A stretch of DNA of 64,000 nt from Candidatus Micropelagos thuwalensis (GTDB lineage: Bacteria > Pseudomonadota > Alphaproteobacteria > RS24), in contig NZ_AWXE01000004.1 of assembly GCF_000469155.1 (NCBI RefSeq), positions 806,001-870,000 on the forward strand, in the 5' to 3' direction. The position numbers and the translations under genes were made by a program. The notes beneath the pieces are model-generated. The model saw nothing but the letters and a program-made list of their open reading frames with translations. It made no database searches and was not told the DNA's origin. Shown here piece by piece: positions 26,813 to 36,112 of the stretch. Each line of letters opens with the position of its first letter. The first letter of the stretch is position 1.

Positions 26813-27427
26813 ATGTCTAAAACCGAAGCCGTTGTCGCTGGAAAAAGAGCCACAACGCGCGCAAATAATAAAGATGCCATTTTGATTGCGGCGCGTGAGG
26901 TTTTTACCGAAATCGGATTTGGTGGCACAACGGTGCGCGATATCATCCGGCGTACGGGGCTGGCAAGCGGAACGTTTTATAATTACTTCACTGGTAAAGA
27001 AGAAGTTTTTGTAGCTCTGATTGACGATATTGGTGCAAGATTGCGCGCGCAGCTGCGGTCAGTTCGCGCCGATGCGAAAAATTTTGAAGATTTTATTGAA
27101 ACAAGCTTCCTCGCTTATTTTTCCTATTATGCAAATAATCCAGATGATTATGGCTTGCTTCGTTCAAATCGTGGACGCGAGGGGGGGTATTTGTCCGGAC
27201 CGCAAACCCGTGCGGGTCTAGAGGAGTTACGTGAGGATTTGTTGCAAGCCATTCAGGCTGGCATTGTTCCAGATTTGGATGTGGATTTTATGACATCCGC
27301 CATTAGTGGCTCGGCCTTTTCCATACTTGATGAAATGATGACACGAACCCCGCCTGACCCGGTTCAGACTGCCCGCTTTGCGTCTCGGCTTTATCTTGGC
27401 GGCGTTCGTTCTTTTGTGACTAAATAA
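26813..27427 (+). CDS. TetR/AcrR family transcriptional regulator
   Basis: DNA-binding repressor-type protein of 204 residues. The N-terminal helix-turn-helix reads IGFGGTTVRDIIRRTGLASGTFYNYF, typical of TetR. The C-terminal ligand domain is variable; its target and inducer cannot be told. GGAGGGG lies 6 bases ahead of the ATG. The gene stands between pyrD-arsC and a convergent membrane protein gene and may regulate either side or act elsewhere. Confidence 0.92.
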   Translation: MSKTEAVVAGKRATTRANNKDAILIAAREVFTEIGFGGTTVRDIIRRTGLASGTFYNYFTGKEEVFVALIDDIGARLRAQLRSVRADAKNFEDFIETSFLAYFSYYANNPDDYGLLRSNRGREGGYLSGPQTRAGLEELREDLLQAIQAGIVPDLDVDFMTSAISGSAFSILDEMMTRTPPDPVQTARFASRLYLGGVRSFVTK

Positions 27428-27443
27428 AGCGCGAGTTATCGTT

Positions 27444-27914
27444 TCACGCATTCGCCGCGAGATAAAAATTCAAAGCAATTGATAATAATGATGATACAGC
27501 GCCCAGCGTAAGTCCTGCGCGCAAACGCGCATACCAGACCGGCAACATGCCATTTCGTGCGGCGCTGATATCGGACAGCCCCTGCACACTATGGCATGCG
27601 GCTAGAAGCAAAGGCCCTAACGGGATGGCCGGGAAAACCAAAACACCATATGCCAGCAAAGCGGGGAAAACACTCAATATGAAGGTGCGGCTATCCAGAT
27701 GGTTCAACGCGCCACCCCATCGGACACCGCCCAGGAATGACAGAATAATTGCGCCGTAAACCATACCAAAAGTACCAGCAATGCCTTGCCAGCCCTGTGA
27801 TGGGGGCATCCAGATAAGCAATGCGGGCGCGAGGAATGGAATGAGGCCACCTATCCCAAGCCATAAAGCTATTGGCGGAATGGCCTCTGTGTCTTGCAGG
27901 GTGTCTTCCATCAT
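27444..27914 (-). CDS. DUF3429 domain-containing membrane protein
   Basis: Integral membrane protein of 156 residues with about five helices. The segments GGLIPFLAP, YGAIILSFLGGVRWG and LLLAACHSVQGLSD-like residues are typical of DUF3429; function is unknown. It follows ccdA by 8 bases on the same strand and is probably co-transcribed. Two ATG codons in tandem could serve as start. Confidence 0.85.
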   Translation of the reverse strand: MMEDTLQDTEAIPPIALWLGIGGLIPFLAPALLIWMPPSQGWQGIAGTFGMVYGAIILSFLGGVRWGGALNHLDSRTFILSVFPALLAYGVLVFPAIPLGPLLLAACHSVQGLSDISAARNGMLPVWYARLRAGLTLGAVSSLLSIALNFYLAANA

Positions 27915-27922
27915 CTTTTAAA

Positions 27923-28678
27923 TTAGCCAAGTTTAGAGAGCGCAGGAAACCAATCCAGAAGATAGGTGGCGAGGTTTTGAAGTGAACCAGAAAAAATCAG
28001 AATTCCGGTTGTAATCAGCAAGCCACCGGTTATTTTTTCCAATAGGCCTAATCTCTGTTTGATTTTAGGTGAGCTTTGCAGAAAATATCCCACGCCAACT
28101 GCCGATAAAACAAAAGGCACACCGAGACCTGCCGCATAAGTTGCCAATAGTCCGACGCCTTGTTGCAAGCTGTCGCTGGATGCCGCAAGCGTTAGAATAG
28201 TTGCCAAAATAGGGCCTATGCATGGCGTCCAGCCAAATGCAAAGGCGAGGCCGAGACCGAAAGCCGTTAAAAGCTGTTTTTCGCCTTTATTCTCGCCACT
28301 ATTGACAGGTTTGGTGACGCGAAGTTCGCGTTGTAAAAAAGAAATTCTAAAAATACCCGCCATATGAAGACCGAGTATGACGATAAAGACGCCAGCAATT
28401 TTGGCGAGTAAATCCTTATGACCCAAAATAAACGGATTGATTGCAGCTGCGCCTGCGCCGAGAGAAATAAAGACGACTGAAAAGCCCGCCACGAAGGCCA
28501 GCGCACCAGGGAGAATACGTCCCCAGATGACGTTTTCATCCGCTTCTGTTAGCTCTTCAAAACCAATACCTGCAGCAAAACAGAGATAGCCAGGTACAAG
28601 TGGAAGGACACAAGGCGAGAGAAAACTCAGCAAACCTCCTAGAAAAGCTGCCCCGAGGGAAAACCCGAATTCATCCAT
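27923..28678 (-). CDS. ccdA: CcdA-type cytochrome c biogenesis protein
   Basis: Six-helix membrane protein of 251 residues that moves reducing power from cytoplasmic thioredoxin to periplasmic thiol proteins. Both redox cysteines are visible, in LSFLSPCVLPLVPGY and GWTPCIGPILATIL. This small form matches CcdA rather than the DsbD fusion. It probably supports cytochrome c maturation or reductive repair; the secreted MsrB encoded at 31564-32115 is one possible user of reducing equivalents, which is inference. Confidence 0.93.
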   Translation of the reverse strand: MDEFGFSLGAAFLGGLLSFLSPCVLPLVPGYLCFAAGIGFEELTEADENVIWGRILPGALAFVAGFSVVFISLGAGAAAINPFILGHKDLLAKIAGVFIVILGLHMAGIFRISFLQRELRVTKPVNSGENKGEKQLLTAFGLGLAFAFGWTPCIGPILATILTLAASSDSLQQGVGLLATYAAGLGVPFVLSAVGVGYFLQSSPKIKQRLGLLEKITGGLLITTGILIFSGSLQNLATYLLDWFPALSKLG

Positions 28679-28718
28679 GTATCACCATTATTAAACCTCT
28701 TGTTATTAGTTTTGTGCT

Positions 28719-29477
28719 CTAGTTTCTGCGGCGGAAAAGTACTGTTGCTATCCATCCAAAAAAGACGGCAATCAATACACCTGTGATACCATATAGAATG
28801 GGAAGCTGATGCGCCAAGCGGTGAAGGAATTGTTCAAAGCCCGCAATGCCGACAATTATCGTGTTATTATGCATGCTGAGAACTTTTCCGGCGTCAAATA
28901 AGATGATTTTTGCGTCATAGCTTCCCATTGGTACGCCCGGAGGAAGTGCAATTTCGGTTCTGAAGAGACGGTTGCCGATAATTTTCACACCGGATGGGTT
29001 TTCAGAATATAGATCACGGCTTTGTTTGTTGCGGATAAGACCTTTAAGAAATAAATCATTATCTTTATGGGTTGAGGCAAGCTTTGTGGGCACATAATCC
29101 AGACCGATACCCATTTCTTGTCGTGTTGCAGGAGAGGCGATATCAGCTAATCCCCGCGATGCGGCAACTGCATAATAAGAGGGTGTTGAGGAGATCGATA
29201 GCGACTCAGCGTTCACCCATAAACCGAAGATTTTGCCCTTGCGTCTGACTTTTAATTCTTCATCAGGCCCGCGCAGTATCACCACAATATCCGGCGAAGC
29301 ATTTTTCCTTGAGGTTTCAAAAGCGCCAAAAAGTAAAACTGTTTCACCGTCAAAATTTGCCTGAATGTCAACTTCGGACGTGGAGAGGTCGGTTACAAGC
29401 TCATTCCCCATGACCGCTGATACAGGGACGGTAAGCAACATACATACTATAAGGCATGTGGTGATACCCCCGCGCAT
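28719..29477 (-). CDS. TIGR02186 (alph_Pro_TM) family protein
   Basis: Protein of 252 residues with a signal peptide (VSAVMGNELVTDLSTSEV), a beta-rich periplasmic part and one C-terminal membrane helix followed by RRRN. This is the alph_Pro_TM family, known only from Alphaproteobacteria, of unknown function. Its start overlaps the stop of the TauE/SafE gene in TAATG, and this pairing is conserved, so the two probably work together in anion or sulfur-compound export. That role is inferred from the neighbour. Confidence 0.88.
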   Translation of the reverse strand: MRGGITTCLIVCMLLTVPVSAVMGNELVTDLSTSEVDIQANFDGETVLLFGAFETSRKNASPDIVVILRGPDEELKVRRKGKIFGLWVNAESLSISSTPSYYAVAASRGLADIASPATRQEMGIGLDYVPTKLASTHKDNDLFLKGLIRNKQSRDLYSENPSGVKIIGNRLFRTEIALPPGVPMGSYDAKIILFDAGKVLSMHNNTIIVGIAGFEQFLHRLAHQLPILYGITGVLIAVFFGWIATVLFRRRN

Positions 29478-30403
29478 TATGGCATCATCCCTAGTGATGA
29501 AAGTGAGTAAATTTCGGCAGGCATGAAAAGTAAATCACACAGCATTTTAAGGCCTACGCCCAGTACAATGAGGGCCAGCAAGGCTCTTAATTGTTCGCCT
29601 CTGAGTTTTTGTCCGAGACGGGCACCTATCTGCGCGCCCACGACACCGCCGATTATCAAGATGGTGGCTAACACGACATCAACCGTCTGGTTTTTCACAG
29701 CATGCATAATCGTCACTGCTGCCGAAACGAAAATAATTTGAAACAAGGATGTGCCTATCACCACATTTGTCGGCATACGTAGCAGATAAATCATCGCTGG
29801 AACCATGATGAAGCCTCCGCCGACGCCCATAATTGCCGCCAGGATACCGACAAAAAAACCGATAAGAATTGGCGGGATAATACTGGTGTAAAGATGAGAA
29901 ACCTTAAACCGCATTTTAAAAGGCAGACCGTGTATCCAATTATGTTGCCCGGGCCTTCTTGCGGGTATGGGACGTCCAATTTGTCGGGCATGGATGGCGC
30001 GAATACTCTCTATCATCATGAGTAAGCCGATAACACCAAGAAAAACCACATAACAAAGGGATATCATGAGATCTATCTGACCTATTTCCCACATCACAGC
30101 ATAAAGCTGAACGCCAACAGCCGAACCCAACAACCCACCAGCCAACAAAACGCATCCCATGCGTATATCAACGCCGCGTTTCTGAAAATGAGCCATTCCG
30201 CCAGAGATAGAAGAAGCCAAAATTTGATTGGCCTCACTCGCAACAGCTACGGTAGGGGGGATGCCGACAAAAATTAAAAGCGGGGTCATAAGAAACCCGC
30301 CGCCAACACCAAACATGCCGGATAAAAAGCCTACGAGGCCACCAAGACCCAACAGCAAGTATATACTAACGCTGGTCTCTGCAATGGGTAAGTAAATTTG
30401 CAT
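29477..30403 (-). CDS. TauE/SafE (TSUP) family sulfite exporter-like permease
   Basis: Membrane protein of 308 residues with two similar halves, each bearing the TSUP glycine motif: LSGMFGVGGGFLMTPLL near the N-terminus and LAAIMGVGGGFIMVPAM in the second half. Members export sulfite, sulfoacetate or other organosulfonates, but the substrate here is unknown. It is the first gene of a pair with the alph_Pro_TM protein and is divergent from an alpha/beta hydrolase gene. Confidence 0.92.
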   Translation of the reverse strand: MQIYLPIAETSVSIYLLLGLGGLVGFLSGMFGVGGGFLMTPLLIFVGIPPTVAVASEANQILASSISGGMAHFQKRGVDIRMGCVLLAGGLLGSAVGVQLYAVMWEIGQIDLMISLCYVVFLGVIGLLMMIESIRAIHARQIGRPIPARRPGQHNWIHGLPFKMRFKVSHLYTSIIPPILIGFFVGILAAIMGVGGGFIMVPAMIYLLRMPTNVVIGTSLFQIIFVSAAVTIMHAVKNQTVDVVLATILIIGGVVGAQIGARLGQKLRGEQLRALLALIVLGVGLKMLCDLLFMPAEIYSLSSLGMMP

Positions 30404-30625
30404 CTGGTTTTGTTGTGTTGTGGTTCAAAGTTATGATTTATCACGCAGGTCTCGATTTGCATAGAGAGCTTAAGGTGCAGAGTTTTGGGTTCTCTTAAAA
30501 GTTATAGGAAATAATGTGCTGTGCATTTTGGGGGCAAATATCCGCTTTTTAAACTCGCCGCGCCGATAAATAAATCTATTTATGTTTTTAAGCTTGAATT
30601 TTTATTTAGTAAGGTGGAGAAGAAC

Positions 30626-31543
30626 ATGTCACCTCTATCAGCTCAAAAACAACAAATGCCATTGCACGGTCAACCAAACGGCTATTTCGAGGACAGTATA
30701 AATTATTTGCATTGGGATGCTCATAAAAATGCACCTGTTATGCATTGGGCTCATGCGAATGGTTTTAGTGGTGGCACCTATGCGCCGTTACTTTCAAGAC
30801 TTACCGATATTGCTCATATTTATGCCTGGGACGCTCGCGGCCACGGGTCGACCAAACTACCTGCTAATCCGAAAGACCTAAAAAGCTGGAACATCTATAA
30901 GGACGACATGATTCGTTTTGTGGAGAAACTTGCAGATAGGCACGGACAAAAAATCTATCTCACGGGTCACAGTCTCGGAGCGACAACATCTATCCTTGCT
31001 GCTGCCGAACGGCCTGATCTTGTCGCGGGGCTTGTGCTCGTTGATCCAGTTATTATTCCTTATCATCTTGGCTGGCTCTCCGGCTTTTTACATCAACTCA
31101 AGCTTCCGCATCCCGTTGGTCATCTAATTCGTCGATCCAGCCGCCGCCGCAAAATTTTTAAATCTCGTTCTGAGATTGCACAGTCCTATTTCGGGCGCGG
31201 CGCTTTCACGACAGATGATGACGGGTTTCTTAATGCCTATCTCGACTCAGCGATTGAACCTAAGGCGGGTGGCGTAGGTCTTTGTTGTCAACCTGAATGG
31301 GAGGCACAGAACTACATTGCTCAGCGGCACAATTCGGCGCGTGCCATCAAAGCGTTGGAATGTCATGTGATGCTGGTGCAAGCGGCAAAAGACTCAACGG
31401 TTTATTCCAATAAGCCGTTTTTGAAAACCCGTCAGCCTGTGACGTTTAAAACAGTCGAGGACACGACGCATTTCCTTCCATTTGAAAAACCGGATGCTGT
31501 TGCGTCACATATTGCCTCACTGATAACCGATGAGACAGCCTGA
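30626..31543 (+). CDS. alpha/beta hydrolase
   Basis: Serine hydrolase-fold protein of 305 residues. The ATG at 30626 has GGAG 7 bases ahead; the frame extends upstream but without support. The nucleophile elbow is GHSLGA, the oxyanion region reads HWAHANGFSGGTY, an acidic residue follows LVQAAKDSTVY, and the catalytic His is in VEDTTHFLPFEKP. It is unusually rich in Arg and Lys in the cap region (RRSSRRRKIFKSR). Substrate unknown. It converges with msrB. Confidence 0.9.
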   Translation: MSPLSAQKQQMPLHGQPNGYFEDSINYLHWDAHKNAPVMHWAHANGFSGGTYAPLLSRLTDIAHIYAWDARGHGSTKLPANPKDLKSWNIYKDDMIRFVEKLADRHGQKIYLTGHSLGATTSILAAAERPDLVAGLVLVDPVIIPYHLGWLSGFLHQLKLPHPVGHLIRRSSRRRKIFKSRSEIAQSYFGRGAFTTDDDGFLNAYLDSAIEPKAGGVGLCCQPEWEAQNYIAQRHNSARAIKALECHVMLVQAAKDSTVYSNKPFLKTRQPVTFKTVEDTTHFLPFEKPDAVASHIASLITDETA

Positions 31544-31563
31544 TTTAGTGAAGGGCTGAGGTT

Positions 31564-32115
31564 TTATTGTTCTGATGATGCAAAAGGTGCGAGATAATTC
31601 TCATAACCTTCAGTCGCCATGTCCTCCACAGGAACGAATCTCAGGGCTGCTGAATTAATACAATATCGCAAACCAGTTGGGTCAGGGCCGTCGTCAAACA
31701 CATGCCCTAAATGACTGTCCGCATGTTTGGAGCGTAATTCCGTGCGTTCTATGAAAAGGAAATTATCCGGCTTCTCGACAAGATTGCCCGGCGCGAGGGG
31801 GCGGATAAAAGACGGCCAACCGGTTCCACTTTTATATTTGTCTTTAGAGGAAAAAAGGGGTTCTCCAGAAACGACATCGACATATATGCCGTCGCGTTGT
31901 TCGTTCCAGTAAAGATTGTCAAAAGGCTTTTCCGTGCCATCTTCCTGCGTAACATAATATTGTAATGGGGTGAGTTGCTTCTCCAGGGTTGCGTCATCAG
32001 GTTTGACATAACCCTGTGCTTCCCAGGCTACGGAAGGCAGAGCAAAGCCGGCAAAAATAAAAAGGACAATTATCACGAGTGGCTGCATAGGTTTCATTTT
32101 TGGCTTTTTTGTCAT
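31564..32115 (-). CDS. msrB: peptide-methionine (R)-S-oxide reductase, secreted form
   Basis: Repairs methionine-R-sulfoxide in proteins. The 183-residue protein begins with a signal peptide ([21 protein letters not shown]), so it acts in the periplasm. The MsrB core shows [25 protein letters not shown] and catalytic Cys in RYCINSAAL. The usual CxxC zinc pairs are missing (DVVSGEPLF at that site), so it is the zinc-free type. A periplasmic electron donor is needed, and the CcdA encoded 3 kb away could be on that path (inference). Confidence 0.94.
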   Translation of the reverse strand: MTKKPKMKPMQPLVIIVLFIFAGFALPSVAWEAQGYVKPDDATLEKQLTPLQYYVTQEDGTEKPFDNLYWNEQRDGIYVDVVSGEPLFSSKDKYKSGTGWPSFIRPLAPGNLVEKPDNFLFIERTELRSKHADSHLGHVFDDGPDPTGLRYCINSAALRFVPVEDMATEGYENYLAPFASSEQ

Positions 32116-32272
32116 GTAAGTCTCCTTATGAATAGATAACGGTTTTGGCTTCCCGTCTCATCTATGTATTATTGTTTAAATAAGGGATGTGGTTTTTTTA
32201 TGTCCCTGATTGTGACGAAATTGTGCAGTCCTAAAATGCTGCCTACCGTTTGAAAGAAATTGGGTGGATATA

Positions 32273-32572
32273 ATGTCTCAAAAATTAAAAATTATTGTTG
32301 GTTTTGCTTTGTCTATTTTCTTGGTGGCTTGTGTGCTGGCTTATCTGGCAGTCGGGTGGAGTGGCTTTGACAAAGTGCTTGCGGAGCCGTGGGGGCTAGT
32401 AACCATACTGGATCTGGTGCTCGGGGTTGTGTGTATGACTGCAGTTATTTTTACAGTTGAAAGTGACTGGAAAAAAGCGGCCATGTGGTCCGTGCCGATT
32501 TATTTTCTCGGAAATATCGTCACGGCTGTCTGGATTCTGACCCGTTTAGACCAAATCACTGATTCAAAATGA
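32273..32572 (+). CDS. small three-helix membrane protein, unknown
   Basis: Protein of 99 residues from the ATG at 32273, with GGTGG six bases ahead; a GTG three codons upstream is less likely. Three hydrophobic helices are clear (IIVGFALSIFLVACVLAYLA, then the segments around LDLVLGVVCMTAVIF and YFLGNIVTAVWIL). I do not recognise the family with confidence; it resembles small DUF1475-like membrane proteins. A DnaA box begins three bases after its stop codon. Confidence 0.65.
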   Translation: MSQKLKIIVGFALSIFLVACVLAYLAVGWSGFDKVLAEPWGLVTILDLVLGVVCMTAVIFTVESDWKKAAMWSVPIYFLGNIVTAVWILTRLDQITDSK

Positions 32573-32574
32573 CC

Positions 32575-32583
32575 TGTGGATAA
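32575..32583 (-). promoter_or_regulatory. DnaA box upstream of nrdA
   Basis: TGTGGATAA is the exact complement of TTATCCACA, a perfect DnaA box. It lies 364 bases ahead of nrdA. DnaA regulation of nrdAB is known in E. coli and nrd genes are in the Caulobacter DnaA regulon. Confidence 0.6.
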
Positions 32584-32730
32584 GTCGCTTCAATTGTTTC
32601 AGGACTATGAATGCGTTTAGGTGAAATTTTTTTTAAGAATATTTTCCAGTAATTTCAATGACTAGGGCATGAGTCTTAAAAAATATAAAAAAAAACATAT
32701 ACTACCTGTTGACGCATCAAATGGTTTGAG

Positions 32731-32746
32731 ACACTATATCTTGTAG
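32731..32746 (+). promoter_or_regulatory. NrdR-like box in the nrdA promoter
   Basis: ACACTATATCTTGTAG matches 13 of 16 positions of the NrdR box ACACWATATATWGTGT. It overlaps the place where a -10 would fall relative to TTGACG at 32709-32714, so bound NrdR would block transcription. NrdR represses ribonucleotide reductase genes when dATP is plentiful. A poorer copy lies 35 bases upstream. Confidence 0.6.
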
Positions 32747-32946
32747 TTTTTGCTGATTTGTCGGATTTTGTGACGGGTCAGATTTGGGGACTAATTCTTG
32801 GCCATGATTGACGTTTTTCATGGTGTGTATGTACGCACCTGCCGGTAAATTGCCCCCAAATTTAGACCTAAAATATGGCAATACACAGCTTATTAAGATG
32901 AATTTTCGTCTGATCGGAATTTATCTTTGGCACTGAGGACGGGTGA

Positions 32947-34917
32947 ATGTTTAATAATACCGACAGAAAAGATGGTCAGATAGAGGCTGCCGAGCAGCAG
33001 GTTCAGGACGTGTTGAAAACAGCATCGCAGGAATTGAGAGGCAGCCGTAAGGCCGAAGGTCATGATGTGACCGCGCAACCTCAGATGGATTTTGAACGGG
33101 GCAGTCAAACTGTCCAGTTTGAAGACCGTCCGAGCGTTAAAATTGATTCTTCTCGCGACGCTCTTTTGACTGAATTTGGTAAAGCTACACTGACAGATCG
33201 TTATTTGATGCCCGGTGAGACTTATCAAAGTCTATTTGCGCGCGTTGCATCTTTTTATGGTGACGATGAAGCGCATGCTCAGCGTCTTTATGACTATATT
33301 TCAAAGTTGTGGTTTATGCCTTCAACTCCTGTTCTATCGAATGGGGGTACAAATAGAGGTCTGCCGATTTCCTGCTTTCTCAATGAAGCCAATGACAGCC
33401 TTTCAGACATTGTCGATCTTTGGAATGAGAATGTCTGGCTTGCCGCACGTGGTGGCGGTATTGGGTCTTATTGGGGGAATTTACGCTCGATTGGTGAGAA
33501 GGTTGGTCAAAACGGTAAGACCTCCGGCATTGTGCCGTTCATTCGTGTTATGGACAGTTTGACCCTTGCAATTTCCCAAGGTTCGTTGCGTCGTGGTTCG
33601 GCGGCGGTTTATTTACCGGTCGACCATCCCGAAATTGAAGAATTTATTGAAATCCGACGTCCGACCGGTGGCGACCCGAATCGTAAAGCTTTAAATCTGC
33701 ATCACGGAATTCTGATTTCTGATGCTTTTATGCGTGCCGTTGAAAATGACGAGGACTGGGCGCTTCGCAGTCCTAAAGACAATTCAGTGCAAGCCTCTGT
33801 AAAAGCGCGCGATTTGTGGATTCGTATGCTTACAGCACGTATCGAGACAGGCGAACCTTATATGATTTTCCGGGATACGGTGAATAATCAACGTCCAGAG
33901 CATCAAAAGCTGTTGAATCTTGAGATTAAAACATCAAATCTGTGTGCTGAAATAACGCTCCCTACCGGCGAAGACCATTTGGGTGAAAACAGAACAGCCG
34001 TTTGCTGTCTGTCATCCGTTAATGTCGAGAAATTTGAAGATTGGCAGGATGACCCAAACTTCCTGCCGGATGTCATGCGTTTCCTTGATAATGTCCTTGA
34101 GGATTTTATCCAACGTGCGCCCGATAGTATGGCAAAAGCGAAATATGCCGCGATGCGCGAGCGTAGCGTCGGGCTCGGCGTGATGGGGTTCCATTCCTAT
34201 TTGCAAGCCAACATGATTCCATGGGAATCGGTCATGGCGAAAGTTTGGAACAACCGTATTTTCTCTCACATTAAAGAGCAGGTTGATCATGCTTCACGCG
34301 TACTGGCAGAAGAACGCGGTGCGTGTCCGGATGCGGCGGAATGTGGCATGCAGGAACGTTTTTCGAATAAGACAGCGATTGCGCCAACGGCATCTATCTC
34401 AATTATTTGCGGGGGAGCGAGCCCAGGTATTGAACCGATTGCCGGTAACAGCTTTACGCATAAAACCCTTTCAGGCTCATTTAATGTCCGTAACCGCCAT
34501 CTGGCTAAATTGCTGGATGAAAAAGGCCGTAATGATGACGATACATGGTCATCAATTGTGACCAGTGGTGGCTCGGTTATGCACCTTGATTTCCTGACAG
34601 ATGAAGAAAAAGCTGTATTCAAGACAGCTTTCGAAATTGACCAGAGATGGCTGATTGAATTTGCTGGCGATCGTGCACCGCTGATTGATCAGGCGCAATC
34701 TCTCAATGTATTCTTACCTGCTGATATTCATAAGCGTGACCTCCATCAAATTCATTATCAGGCATGGAAGCGCGGTGTGAAGAGCTTATATTATTGTCGC
34801 TCACTCTCTATTCAACGTGCTGAAAGAAGTGACAGCGAAACGCCTACCGATCAGGATGCTGCAAAAACTGTTGCTGTGTCGACCATTGATTATGAAGAAT
34901 GTGCTTCCTGCCAGTAA
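32947..34917 (+). CDS. nrdA: ribonucleoside-diphosphate reductase subunit alpha
   Basis: Large subunit of class I ribonucleotide reductase, 656 residues. The active-site Cys lies in SCFLN (GLPISCFLNEAND), the substrate loop reads RGGGIGSYWGNLRS, the partner Cys is in NLCAEITLPT and the C-terminal thioredoxin-exchange pair is CASCQ. The first 75 residues are polar and lack the ATP-cone signature, so dATP activity control may be missing. nrdB follows after 66 bases. DnaA and NrdR-like boxes lie upstream. Confidence 0.96.
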   Translation: MFNNTDRKDGQIEAAEQQVQDVLKTASQELRGSRKAEGHDVTAQPQMDFERGSQTVQFEDRPSVKIDSSRDALLTEFGKATLTDRYLMPGETYQSLFARVASFYGDDEAHAQRLYDYISKLWFMPSTPVLSNGGTNRGLPISCFLNEANDSLSDIVDLWNENVWLAARGGGIGSYWGNLRSIGEKVGQNGKTSGIVPFIRVMDSLTLAISQGSLRRGSAAVYLPVDHPEIEEFIEIRRPTGGDPNRKALNLHHGILISDAFMRAVENDEDWALRSPKDNSVQASVKARDLWIRMLTARIETGEPYMIFRDTVNNQRPEHQKLLNLEIKTSNLCAEITLPTGEDHLGENRTAVCCLSSVNVEKFEDWQDDPNFLPDVMRFLDNVLEDFIQRAPDSMAKAKYAAMRERSVGLGVMGFHSYLQANMIPWESVMAKVWNNRIFSHIKEQVDHASRVLAEERGACPDAAECGMQERFSNKTAIAPTASISIICGGASPGIEPIAGNSFTHKTLSGSFNVRNRHLAKLLDEKGRNDDDTWSSIVTSGGSVMHLDFLTDEEKAVFKTAFEIDQRWLIEFAGDRAPLIDQAQSLNVFLPADIHKRDLHQIHYQAWKRGVKSLYYCRSLSIQRAERSDSETPTDQDAAKTVAVSTIDYEECASCQ

Positions 34918-34983
34918 GTCTATGATAAGGTTTACTTTTTTGGATGCAGAACAGACAAAAATCAAACTAAGAGGACGTGTGTC

Positions 34984-35943
34984 ATGTCACTTCTAGAAGA
35001 CCGTATTGTATATAAACCATTTCTTTATCCGTGGGCGTATGACTCTTGGCTCACCCAGCAACGTATTCACTGGTTGCCCGAAGAAGTTCCTCTTGCTGAG
35101 GATGTTAAAGATTGGCACAAAACCCTGACAGTAAGTGAAAAAAACTTGCTGACGCAGATTTTCAGGTTTTTCGTACAGGCAGATGTGGAAGTGAATAATT
35201 GCTATATGAAGCACTATTCTCAGGTTTTTAAACCCACAGAAGTACAAATGATGCTATCTGCTTTTTCAAATATGGAAACCATTCACATTGCCGCCTATTC
35301 GCATTTGCTCGACACAATCGGCATGCCTGAAGTTGAATATGAAGCCTTCCTCAAATATGGCGAAATGAAAGACAAATATGATTATATGCAGGAATGGGGT
35401 GTGGAAACCAAAACCGACATCGCAAAAACGCTTGCGGTTTTTGGTGGTTTTACAGAAGGCCTGCAGCTTTTCGCCAGTTTTGCGATTTTGATGAATTTCC
35501 CGCGTTTCAATAAAATGAAAGGCATGGGACAAATTGTAACCTGGTCTGCTCGGGATGAGACCTTGCATACCAACTCTATTGTTCGTCTGTTTAACACTTT
35601 CGTTAATGAGAATCCTGAAATCTGGACGGAAGAAACGAAAAAAGATTTGTACAAGGCTTGTGAAACAGTCGTTACACATGAGGATGCCTTTATTGACCTC
35701 GCTTTTGAGATGGGTGGTGTTGAAGGTCTGGAGCCAAGTGAAGTGAAAGATTATATCCGCTATATCGGCAATCGTCGTCTAACCCAACTTAATCTGAATC
35801 CGATTTACGACATCGAAAAAAACCCCCTTCCTTGGATGGACGAGATGTTAAATGGTATCGAGCATACTAATTTCTTCGAGAACCGTGCCACGGAATATTC
35901 GAAAGCATCTACAACGGGCACTTGGGACGAGGCCTTCGGATAA
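34984..35943 (+). CDS. nrdB: ribonucleoside-diphosphate reductase subunit beta
   Basis: Small radical-generating subunit, 319 residues. The metal and radical residues line up with E. coli NrdB: Glu98, His101 and radical Tyr105 in METIHIAAYSHLLD, with an acidic ligand in QADVEVNN, and the later HE pair near WSARDETLHTNS. Like the alpha subunit it has no ATP-cone. GAGGACGTGTGTC precedes the ATG. An intrinsic terminator follows, closing the nrdAB operon. Confidence 0.95.
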   Translation: MSLLEDRIVYKPFLYPWAYDSWLTQQRIHWLPEEVPLAEDVKDWHKTLTVSEKNLLTQIFRFFVQADVEVNNCYMKHYSQVFKPTEVQMMLSAFSNMETIHIAAYSHLLDTIGMPEVEYEAFLKYGEMKDKYDYMQEWGVETKTDIAKTLAVFGGFTEGLQLFASFAILMNFPRFNKMKGMGQIVTWSARDETLHTNSIVRLFNTFVNENPEIWTEETKKDLYKACETVVTHEDAFIDLAFEMGGVEGLEPSEVKDYIRYIGNRRLTQLNLNPIYDIEKNPLPWMDEMLNGIEHTNFFENRATEYSKASTTGTWDEAFG

Positions 35944-35968
35944 ACGCATAAGCCAAAACCCACAGCAA

Positions 35969-36008
35969 ATCAGGATGAGCCTTAATGGCTCCCTGATACT
36001 GCCTTTTT
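35969..36008 (+). terminator. intrinsic terminator after nrdB
   Basis: ATCAGG pairs with CCTGAT and GAGCC with GGCTC around the loop TTAAT, giving an 11-bp stem with a small bulge. Five T follow six bases later. It lies 26 bases past the nrdB stop. Confidence 0.75.
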
Positions 36009-36112
36009 GTCATACATGTATATGTCGGCTAATTGTCTTATAGCGGCTGACTTTAGCCCCTTGTAAGTCCCTGAAATTCAGGTCATCATTGCCTTTGATT
36101 ATGAGGTAACGA

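Larger units (their letters stand above)
32573..32946. other. 374-base regulatory gap upstream of nrdA
   Basis: No gene is visible here. The stretch holds a DnaA box, a TTGACG -35-like element and an NrdR-like box, listed separately. The remainder is AT-rich, with a poly-A run near 32690. Confidence 0.6.

Noticed and set aside
32696-32711. Second NrdR box upstream of the called one
   Set aside because: Shares the TGT and little else with the consensus, and its 35-base spacing is unusual.
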